Source: Candidatus Hydrogenedentota bacterium (GTDB lineage: Bacteria; Hydrogenedentota; Hydrogenedentia; Hydrogenedentales; SLHB01). From it: a stretch of DNA of 64,000 nt. This document shows, in pieces, positions 56,968 to 64,000 of this stretch (positions are counted from its first letter, which is position 1; each line of letters begins with the position of its first letter). The stretch is from the NCBI GenBank assembly GCA_013359265.1, contig JABWCD010000016.1:122962-186961 (forward strand). Direction: 5' to 3'. A program made the translations under genes and the position numbers. The notes beneath the pieces are model-generated. The model ran no database searches. It was given only the letters and a program-made list of their open reading frames with translations, and was not told the DNA's origin.

Positions 56968-59385
56968 ATGGTCGTTCACCCGATGGTGATCGTTGCAGTA
57001 GCGGCATACGCCGTGGTCGTGGGCCTTTGGGCCTATACCTCCGCCGTGAGTCTCGCGCGAATGCGCGCCTCGCGCGGAACAAGCCCGTTCATATCCCGCC
57101 TGTATTCCGTGCTTGTCATCGGGTCGACCTGCGCCGTCGCTTCCAGCATTTACGACATTGCGCGGCTCGTGGTCAGCACAGGCGCCTTTGGCGCCACGCC
57201 GGCCGATCCGTTATCCACCGTCGCGTCCATGGCTGCCCCATTCGCGGTGAACGCGATAGCGCTCGCTGTCGTGCTGGGCGTGGCGGTCCGCGGTTCGCTC
57301 AGGCAGATCGAGCGCGAACGCCGCAGAAACGAACGCCAGCGCCAGGAACTCGAAGCCCTCGCCGAGCAGCGTACGGCCGAACTGCGCGAGACGGTTGATC
57401 GTCTCGAAGCGGACCACCGCGAACTCGAGCGAATCGATCTGGAACTCCGCGCCGAGCACGCCATGCTTGACGCTGTCATGAACACCAGCGTGGGCGCAAT
57501 CTGCGTCGTGAACACCGAAGGCCGAATCGTGTTCGCCAACGGAATGGCCCAGGCCGTCCTGGGCGTTTCGGCGCAAGAAGCCATGCAGCGGCGCTACGAT
57601 TCCCCCGAATGGCAGCCTGCCGGCCTGGACGGAAGCCCGCTGCCTGACAGCGAGATGCCCTTCCGCCGCGTCATGAACGCCCGCGCACCCGTGCACAACA
57701 TGCAGATGAGGGTTGTCGGCCAGGATGGTGCCCCACGGTTGCTGGAAGTTAACGGCGCGCCGCTGTTCACCATGGACGACGAGATTTCCGGAGTCGTCTT
57801 CCTGATAACGGACATCACCAAGCGGCGTGCCGACGAAGAATTGTTGCGCGACAGTGAAAAGCGGTTCCGCCTGATGGTCGAAGGCCTGCCGAGCGGGGCC
57901 GTCTTCGTCGACCAAAACACAATCTACATGAACCGCGCGGCGGAGCAACTTACCGGATACGCGCGCTCCGAATTGGCGACCGTAGACCAGTGGTTCTGGG
58001 CGCTTTACGGCGAAGCCAGCATCGAAGCACGCACCAAATACGAGCGGATTCGCGACGGCGGGTTCAGCCAAGTCTGCGTGGGAACGATCCGCCGGAAAGA
58101 CGGCGAATCGCGCGTCATCGAATGCAGCGGCTACAGGTCCGAGTCGGCTTTGGTTTGGTTGCTGCGCGACATTACCAGCGAAGCCCGGACCGAGGAAATC
58201 CAGCGGCGGCTCAAGTCTGAACTGCTTCAGAACCGATCGATCGGAGAATTGGCCGTCATGGCCGAGGGCGTCGCGCACGACTGCAACAATATCCTTACGA
58301 GCATTCTCGGGGCCGCCGAACTCGCCCGGCACGAACTGTCCGCGGACGACAGCGCCCGCCCATATATCGAGGACATCGCGCACGAGGCCGAACGCGCCGC
58401 GGACTTGTGCACGATGATGATGGCATACACGGGCGACGCCGAACAGAAATTCGAGGGCGTCGACGTGAACTCGGCCGTGAAGGACATGGTCCGATTCATG
58501 CAAGGGTCGGAGGGTGTTTCTCACCGCATTCGCATCCGGTACAACCTCGCCGATTCCTTGATGAATGTTCGGGCCGACGCTTCGCAAATTCGAAAAGTGC
58601 TGCTTGCGCTGTTTCAGAACGCGGTTGACGCGTTGGGCGATGACGTGGGCGACATCGAAGTAACCACGCGCTCATGGCGCGCGAGCGAGCCACTTGCCGC
58701 GGATGCCTACATGTCGGAAGGGCTGCCGCCAGGCGAGTATGTGCAGATCGTGGTCCGCGACACCGGCTGCGGCATGGACCCGATTGCACGGGCTAAAGCG
58801 TTCGATCCCTTCTTTACGACGAAGCCGGACTCGCGCGGCCTCGGGTTGACCTACGCGCTGGGCATCGTTCGCGCGTCGTCCGGCAACATCGCCTTGGAGA
58901 GCGTTCAAGGCAGGGGAACGACCGTAACCGTTAGCCTGCCCGTTGCATACGCTGACTCCGTTGCCAAGGAAAGCTCCGCGCCTGTCGAAGATTTGTGGTG
59001 CGGCTCGGGGACCATCCTCGTCGTCGACGACGAACAGAACGTGCGATTGATCACCAAACGAATGCTGGAAAAACTCGGGTTTGACGTGTTACTCGCTTCA
59101 AACGGCGGCGACGCAATGAACGAGATTTCGAAACACCCGGACGTCGCCGCAGTAATTCTCGATCTGACCATGCCGACGATGGATGGCGAGTCGACGTTTA
59201 AGGAGATTCGGCGAAGCAAACCCGATCTGCCGGTGCTCATCGCCTCCGGCTACGACGTGCGAAAAGTAGCGGGCCGGTTTCCCAGCGGCGTATCCAGCTT
59301 TCTCCAAAAACCGTTTCCATTGCACGTGCTGTCCGCCCACTTGCGCGACGCGCTGACAGGCGGCACGCACGCAGCCACACGCTAA
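56968..59385 (+). CDS. PAS-containing hybrid sensor histidine kinase
   Basis: 805 residues. Three N-terminal membrane helices (~6-30, 45-69, 83-107) precede a coiled coil (~110-165), a PAS domain (~170-290, ending in GVVFLITDITKRR), a second PAS (~300-410) and a kinase core of the HisKA_3-less, NtrB/PAS-kinase type: phosphoacceptor His437 in VAHDCNNILTSILG, N box FQNAVDALGDD, G1 DTGCGMD, F FDPFFTTK and G2 GLGLTYALG. A C-terminal receiver has Asp732 in ILDLTMPTMDG and a lysine in FLQKPFPL. GGGGAG precedes the ATG. The single-domain regulator at 21823 or others may be partners. Confidence 0.93.
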   Translation: MVVHPMVIVAVAAYAVVVGLWAYTSAVSLARMRASRGTSPFISRLYSVLVIGSTCAVASSIYDIARLVVSTGAFGATPADPLSTVASMAAPFAVNAIALAVVLGVAVRGSLRQIERERRRNERQRQELEALAEQRTAELRETVDRLEADHRELERIDLELRAEHAMLDAVMNTSVGAICVVNTEGRIVFANGMAQAVLGVSAQEAMQRRYDSPEWQPAGLDGSPLPDSEMPFRRVMNARAPVHNMQMRVVGQDGAPRLLEVNGAPLFTMDDEISGVVFLITDITKRRADEELLRDSEKRFRLMVEGLPSGAVFVDQNTIYMNRAAEQLTGYARSELATVDQWFWALYGEASIEARTKYERIRDGGFSQVCVGTIRRKDGESRVIECSGYRSESALVWLLRDITSEARTEEIQRRLKSELLQNRSIGELAVMAEGVAHDCNNILTSILGAAELARHELSADDSARPYIEDIAHEAERAADLCTMMMAYTGDAEQKFEGVDVNSAVKDMVRFMQGSEGVSHRIRIRYNLADSLMNVRADASQIRKVLLALFQNAVDALGDDVGDIEVTTRSWRASEPLAADAYMSEGLPPGEYVQIVVRDTGCGMDPIARAKAFDPFFTTKPDSRGLGLTYALGIVRASSGNIALESVQGRGTTVTVSLPVAYADSVAKESSAPVEDLWCGSGTILVVDDEQNVRLITKRMLEKLGFDVLLASNGGDAMNEISKHPDVAAVILDLTMPTMDGESTFKEIRRSKPDLPVLIASGYDVRKVAGRFPSGVSSFLQKPFPLHVLSAHLRDALTGGTHAATR

Positions 59386-59495
59386 CCCGGCGGAACCGAC
59401 GCCACCCTGTCGCTTATGTCCTTTGGGTCCGTTCGGCCCTTTATGTCCCGTAGCCTCCGCCAGCCTCACTCGATCGCGCCGCTCCTGCAAACGAC

Positions 59496-62400
59496 TCAAA
59501 TCTCAAGCACCGCCACTCCCGCTCGTTGCGCGGCGCGCGCGACGTCCTGCCGGCACGTGAACAGAAGAATCTGGTGGTCCCGCCCGATCTCCACAAGAAG
59601 CTGCAACGCATTTTCGAGCCGCGAATCGTCGTAGTTCGCAAACGGATCGTCCAACAGCAGCGGAACAGACTCCCCGCTCGCGCTCATCGCCCGTACCAAC
59701 GCCAGACGCAACGCAAGATAAACCTGGTCTGCCGTTCCCTTGCTCAACAGGCGTCTCGGGTCCTCGGACAACTTGGCCGTCTGCGGAATCCGGACCGTGA
59801 TGCCCAGTTCGCGGCTGACCATGATCTCGTTGTACGCGCCCCGCGTGATGCGGCCCAGGTACTGCCCCGCCGCCTGCGCAATGCGCGGCGCGATGCGCGC
59901 ATGCCGGTCCCGCGCCGATTCCTCGATGAGCGCGTACGCGTATGACGTCGCTTCGAGTTCCAACTCGAGTTCCGCCACGCGCGCCGCAACCTCCTCGCGT
60001 TCCTCCTCGATCTCGTTCAGCGACCGCAAGCCCGCCGTCCTTTGCGTCAGCGCAATGTGCAGGTCGCGCTCTTCGTTACTGTGCGTCTCCAACTTCGCGG
60101 CCCACTGCCGCAATTCGATCTTCACGTCGTCCGCCCGGCGGGAGAGCGGGCCCGTTCCGGCGCCTTCCTTTTCGACCGCCGCGCGCAACGTCTCGATCGT
60201 TTCCCCGCGCAACGTGGCGTCAATCCGTTCCTGCAGCCGTGCCCGCTCGTCCCATGCGTCGCGGTACACTTTCGCCCGCTTGGCGAAGTCGTTCCATTGT
60301 TCGACCGATCTCACGCCGGCCGGCGCGAGCCGTGCCGTTAGCGCCTCCTCTTGCTTTACTACGTCGCGCTGCTCCGCATCGAGCCGCGTGGTCAACGCCG
60401 TCTTCCGTTCTCGCATCAACGTGACGCGGCCCAGCCGTTCGCGCACCTGCGCCGTGCGGACGTGATACGCTTGCAGCGCCGCGAGCACGTTCGTGTACCG
60501 CGCCTCCTCGCGGAACCCCGCCTCGCGCAATGCGCGCCGCACCTCGAGCGCGCGATCCACTTCCGTCCGCTGGCACTCCTCGAGTTCGGCCCCGATGGCC
60601 GCGAGTTGCTGGCGCAGTTGCGCCGGGCGGTCCCGGCTTTCGCCAAGGCGCCGCTTCGCGTCCCGATACTCCTGATAATGCGACATCGCGCGGCCCGCTG
60701 CGGCCTCGATCTCGTCCTCGTGCGCCACGCGCTGACCAACAGATTGAAATGTCTCCTGCAGCCGCGCGAAAAGGTGCGACACCCGGTCGCGCTCGTCGCG
60801 GACTTCATCCGCAAGTTGCGCCTCCGCCGACGCCAGCGAGGCGAGTTCCGATTCCTCGCGCGCGTGCCGCTCATATAAGCCTTCGAGTTCGCGCAATGTT
60901 GCGACGTTTGCGCGCGATATCGCGGCGTCAACTCGATCCTGCACCGCGCCGCGCTCGCGTTCGGCGGCCGTCAAATCCTCCTGCGCCCGATCGAGTCCAA
61001 GCACCGTCTTGTGAATCGTCTTTTTCGTCCAGAACCATCGCGCAATGGCGATGGCCATCGTTGACCCGAAGAATGCCGACGCCAAATACGCGTAGATGAT
61101 CTCGAACCAGATCGCCGCGCCGGCGCAGGCGAGCGCGACGCCACCAAAAATGACCGCCGTCCACATCGCGTGCGGTGCGGCGTTGTGGCGTTCTTCGATC
61201 TCGATGCGCAACGACTCGATCTCGGACTGCAAATGCGTGATGCGCTCTTCGTTCACGCGCGATGCGACTTCCATGTCGCGCGACTCGGACGGAAAATCCG
61301 TAAATGTGGCGAACAGTTCCGCCGTGGGCGCATGCGCGTCGCGCCGGCGCGCGATTTCCTCGCGGATGCGTTGCAGCTTTTCGATCGCCGAGTTACGCGA
61401 TTGGCGCGCCACGCGAAACGACGTTCCCAATTGCGACAACCACGCGATCGGGTCCGCACCGAGTTGGCTGTAGTCCGGCAGGGACTGCAAATCGCGCTGC
61501 GCCTGCGCAAACCGCTCTTGCGACCGCGCCAGTTCTTCGCTCAACTCTTCGGAGCGCTCGCGCAGCCGCACAATCCTGGCGTCAAGCGACGACAGTTCCT
61601 GCTCCGTAGACTCGGGAATCTCGACGAGGCGCGGAATGCCGAACGCTTCGAGCTTCTCGGTTTCCTCCGCCAGTTGGCGCTCGATGTCCGCCAGTTCCGC
61701 GGTGGTCCGTTCCGCCTGCGCCTTCGACGTCGCCAGCGCGTTCGACGCGCGCTGGACCTCGGCGGATTGATCGATCGGAAACTCGCGCAGCGAACTGTGC
61801 GCGAAGCACACCTTCGTTACCTCGTCCAGCCGCGCCTGCAATCGCTCCGCCTCCGTCAACCTCACGGCGCGCTCGCGCTGTTCGATGGACTTCAGTTCCT
61901 CCTCGAGCGATTCCTTGCGACGCTTCGCCGTGGTCACCTGTTCCGAAGCGCGCTTCCACTGCGCGTTCAAGGCCGCAATTTCCGCGGCTGCCGCGCGGCC
62001 TTTACCAAGTTCCTGCTCCAGCCGATCCAGGCGCGCCCTTGCCAGCGGCAGCGGTTTCTTCGAATGCGATACCGGCCGCCCGATCTCGCCGATGCGCTCA
62101 TTGAGAATGCGGAGCGCCGAATCCGCCGTGCCCGATTCGTCCGATGTATCGGCAAGCGACACAATCTTCTCCCGAATCTGCGCAAGCGCATCGTCGTCGC
62201 CCAAATCGTCCAACGACATCGGCCCAATCGTCGCCGCGCTGATAAACACGGCCTTGCTGATTCCAAGGTGGTCTTCCGCGAAACTGGGTTCGCGGCCCTT
62301 GATTCGCTCGAATTCCGCGGTGACATCGCGCATGTGTTTGCGATCGTAGACTGCGACGGTCCCACGCTTCTTGTCGAAGTTGCGGTGTATCTCGAACTCG

Positions 62401-62660
62401 CGTCCGTCGTCGAGAGCGTACGTAAGCCGCCCCGCGTAGCGCTCGCCGCCGTTCCAGGGCCGGCGCAGTTCGTTCGATTCGTCGAACGTGCGCAGTTGCG
62501 GGCCCCGCCGCTGGCCGTACAGCATGTCTGTCACGAAGTTGCGGACCGTCGACTTGCCTTGCTCGTTCGGACCGAGAATGACCTGCATGCCGGGTTCCAA
62601 CGAAATCACGTGCTCGCTGAACCGGCCATACCCGTCCAACCACAGTTTCGTGATGCGCAC
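59496..62660 (-). CDS. SbcC/YhaN-like AAA ATPase with internal membrane helices
   Basis: 1054 residues from GTG 62660, three bases after the nuclease gene. Walker A LGPNEQGKST is at about 29-38, long coiled coils fill the middle, and the distal ATPase part has GTADQVYLALRLALVRAM (signature) and PLLLDDPFANYDD (Walker B). Two hydrophobic segments inside the coiled-coil region (HAMWTAVIFGGVALACAGAAIWFEIIYAYLASAFFGSTMAIAIARWFW) are typical of the YhaN branch rather than SbcC. With the YhaO-like nuclease it probably acts on DNA ends; the role in the cell is unclear. Confidence 0.88.
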   Translation of the reverse strand: MRITKLWLDGYGRFSEHVISLEPGMQVILGPNEQGKSTVRNFVTDMLYGQRRGPQLRTFDESNELRRPWNGGERYAGRLTYALDDGREFEIHRNFDKKRGTVAVYDRKHMRDVTAEFERIKGREPSFAEDHLGISKAVFISAATIGPMSLDDLGDDDALAQIREKIVSLADTSDESGTADSALRILNERIGEIGRPVSHSKKPLPLARARLDRLEQELGKGRAAAAEIAALNAQWKRASEQVTTAKRRKESLEEELKSIEQRERAVRLTEAERLQARLDEVTKVCFAHSSLREFPIDQSAEVQRASNALATSKAQAERTTAELADIERQLAEETEKLEAFGIPRLVEIPESTEQELSSLDARIVRLRERSEELSEELARSQERFAQAQRDLQSLPDYSQLGADPIAWLSQLGTSFRVARQSRNSAIEKLQRIREEIARRRDAHAPTAELFATFTDFPSESRDMEVASRVNEERITHLQSEIESLRIEIEERHNAAPHAMWTAVIFGGVALACAGAAIWFEIIYAYLASAFFGSTMAIAIARWFWTKKTIHKTVLGLDRAQEDLTAAERERGAVQDRVDAAISRANVATLRELEGLYERHAREESELASLASAEAQLADEVRDERDRVSHLFARLQETFQSVGQRVAHEDEIEAAAGRAMSHYQEYRDAKRRLGESRDRPAQLRQQLAAIGAELEECQRTEVDRALEVRRALREAGFREEARYTNVLAALQAYHVRTAQVRERLGRVTLMRERKTALTTRLDAEQRDVVKQEEALTARLAPAGVRSVEQWNDFAKRAKVYRDAWDERARLQERIDATLRGETIETLRAAVEKEGAGTGPLSRRADDVKIELRQWAAKLETHSNEERDLHIALTQRTAGLRSLNEIEEEREEVAARVAELELELEATSYAYALIEESARDRHARIAPRIAQAAGQYLGRITRGAYNEIMVSRELGITVRIPQTAKLSEDPRRLLSKGTADQVYLALRLALVRAMSASGESVPLLLDDPFANYDDSRLENALQLLVEIGRDHQILLFTCRQDVARAAQRAGVAVLEI

Positions 62661-62663
62661 GGC

Positions 62664-63815
62664 CTACTCGCCGCCCGGGCCGCGTACCGGCGCCATGCGC
62701 CCGCGATATGCCGCAACGCCTACGTCCCGTGCCCGTACGAGGACGCGGCGCCGAGCTTCGTCCGCCGCGTCGCGAATCTGGTTCCCAATCTCCTGTGCGA
62801 ATGCGCCGAGACTCGTCTGCTCCATCGCAAGCGCATCGAAATCGTCTTCCGGGGCCAGCTCGTCCACCAGTTCGATGTGTTCGAACCGATCGCGTACCGC
62901 GTCATGCACGGCCTGCACGTCCAACCGCACGTCCTGCGGCGCCACCCCGCTTAACACCGCCCGCACCACGCGGCTCGCGTCGTGCTCCGCGGGAAGCTGA
63001 CGAATCGCATCGACTATCTGCTGCGTGCTTTCCATACCCGTGCAATCGATCGTATGCACGCTGAATACGGTTCGTGATGCCGGGACTTCGCGCACCCGCA
63101 CGTCGTCCCCGTCAATCTCGATTTCAATATGGACGTGCATCCCCGTCTCGCCGAAACCGTGCCCTTCCGGCGAACCCGAGTACTGTACCCACGCACCGCT
63201 CGAAACCGGAATCCGCTTTGCATTGTGGAAGTGGCCCAACGCCAAATAGCGAAGCCCTCGCGGCGCCGCGGACTCCGCGTCGAAGGGCGCGTACGCGCCC
63301 TTGCCCGCGGGCAACGACCCCATCTCGGAGCCGTGCGCGACCGCGACGTGAACGCGCCCGTCGTCGGGAATGCGCAACGCCCCAAACGGGTTCGACGAAA
63401 TGTCCGGGCCATCGAACCCAAACCCGTGTACCGTCAGCGCGATGCGATCCAGCGCGTGCGCGCTCCACACGGGCTTTGAAAAAACGAACACGTTCTCCGG
63501 CCAGCGCTGTGAAGCATACGGCGAGTCGGGCAGGTACGGGTCGTGGTTCCCGGGGGCGATGAATACCGGCACGTGCGGGATCGACTCGAAAGCGCGCCGT
63601 ACCGCCGCGATCGTGTCCCGCGAGACGCGGTCATGCTCGAACAAATCGCCCGCAATAAGCAGTGCGTCCGCCGGCCACTCGCCCGCGCGCGCCACGATCC
63701 GCAGAAACGCGTCGCGCAGCGACTGCCTGCGGCGATTGGCGAACGCCGCGGGAAAACGCGCGCCCGAGTATGGCCTGTCGAGATGGATGTCTGCGGTATG
63801 TACCAAACGGAGCAA
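62664..63815 (-). CDS. SbcD/YhaO-like metallophosphoesterase
   Basis: 383 residues. The five phosphoesterase motifs of the Mre11/SbcD fold are present: TADIHLDRPY, GDLFEHDR, GNHDPY, VAVAHGSEMG and LGHFHNAK. It is a DNA repair exonuclease subunit, here paired with the ATPase at 59496, like the yhaO-yhaN pair of Bacillus and Staphylococcus. The cap domain (~270-383) is divergent and has an ARRRVLVRARDVGVAAYRGRM tail. The ATPase begins three bases downstream. Confidence 0.9.
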   Translation of the reverse strand: MLRLVHTADIHLDRPYSGARFPAAFANRRRQSLRDAFLRIVARAGEWPADALLIAGDLFEHDRVSRDTIAAVRRAFESIPHVPVFIAPGNHDPYLPDSPYASQRWPENVFVFSKPVWSAHALDRIALTVHGFGFDGPDISSNPFGALRIPDDGRVHVAVAHGSEMGSLPAGKGAYAPFDAESAAPRGLRYLALGHFHNAKRIPVSSGAWVQYSGSPEGHGFGETGMHVHIEIEIDGDDVRVREVPASRTVFSVHTIDCTGMESTQQIVDAIRQLPAEHDASRVVRAVLSGVAPQDVRLDVQAVHDAVRDRFEHIELVDELAPEDDFDALAMEQTSLGAFAQEIGNQIRDAADEARRRVLVRARDVGVAAYRGRMAPVRGPGGE

Positions 63816-63910
63816 AGGGAAAACCTTCCCGATTCAACTACAACAACTACAACTGCGAATTCGCCGGTTACGCGCGCCGATACTGCTTGAAGCCTCTAAT
63901 ACGTAACACT

Positions 63911-64000
63911 TTAGCCGTTTGCCGCGACGTTTGGGGGTAACGGCGGCAGCTGACCGGTTTTGAGGTATGTCGTTAAGGCGTCTTGGAGCGTTGCGACGGG
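63911..64000 (-). CDS. C-terminus of an unidentified gene, running off the window
   Basis: On the minus strand the frame is open from the right edge to a TAA at 63913-63911, giving 29 residues ending LKTGQLPPLPPNVAANG. Length is too short to name the protein; the composition is protein-like but not diagnostic. It would lie ~95 bp upstream of the nuclease gene in the same direction. Confidence 0.35.
   Translation of the reverse strand, partial: PVATLQDALTTYLKTGQLPPLPPNVAANG

Noticed and set aside
61170..62954. 594-codon open frame opposite the YhaN-like gene
   Set aside because: Arg/Gln/Leu-rich mirror of the coiled-coil gene, without a ribosome binding site or motifs.

Overview
This is a high-GC bacterial chromosomal window with about 50 densely packed genes, one tRNA, no phage or insertion sequence and no CRISPR array. 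Several features point to a heterotrophic Gram-negative-type bacterium of the Planctomycetes / Candidatus Hydrogenedentes sort. They are two DUF1559-type prepilins, a Tat-exported Gfo/Idh/MocA oxidoreductase, a sialate O-acetylesterase-like lipoprotein, a phytanoyl-CoA dioxygenase-family protein and many secreted glycosidases. The phylum is inferred from gene style and was not tested by comparison.

Layout. 1-684 is the tail of a NupG-type nucleoside:H+ symporter. 818-6117 is a menaquinone operon, menH-menB-menA-menC-menE, with coupled overlaps from menA to menE; menF and menD are not in the window. 6154-9553 holds a secreted beta-propeller protein and a lipoprotein made of two copies of one ~210-residue unit. 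12751-9611 (minus) is a PepSY-like protein, an OmpR-type regulator and a sensor kinase, with a possible 11-bp-period direct-repeat operator in front. 13043-21014 is a mixed segment: oxidoreductase, tRNA-Leu(CAA) with a clear promoter, acetylesterase, YceI, DinB-like and PhyH proteins.

30308-21123 (minus) is a nearly gapless ten-gene run. It contains an oligopeptide/dipeptide ABC transporter (SBP, B, C, D, F), an arylsulfotransferase-like beta-propeller protein, an MNT/HEPN toxin-antitoxin pair, a single-domain response regulator and a short-chain dehydrogenase. 30467-34918 (plus) is an RND efflux pump without an outer-membrane channel gene. 34965-50203 is a polysaccharide-degradation block with a GH42-like protein, an MGH1/GH63-like glucosidase, a GH5-like enzyme and a GH-like TIM-barrel protein. 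A minus-strand set of mostly unknown envelope proteins lies inside it and runs into hemL, together with a GspC-like double-PDZ protein and a 64-residue orphan resembling the N-terminal piece of GspF.

50204-51097 is a gene-free stretch full of repeats: two identical GC hairpins, a degenerate hexamer array and two perfect long inverted repeats. 51098-56677 (minus) has a RimK-type ligase, a beta-propeller phytase, an exported inorganic pyrophosphatase and two DUF1559 prepilins, which together suggest phosphate acquisition at the cell surface. 56968-59385 is a PAS/kinase/receiver hybrid sensor behind a near-consensus promoter. 63815-59496 (minus) is an SbcD/SbcC-like (YhaO/YhaN-like) nuclease-ATPase pair, and the C-terminus of one more minus-strand gene reaches the right edge.

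The most interesting leads are the MNT/HEPN module wired to a response regulator and SDR, the unknown envelope operon with its orphan type II secretion pieces, the exported pyrophosphatase plus phytase neighbourhood, and the repeat-rich intergenic region whose hairpin and sequence motifs recur elsewhere in the window.
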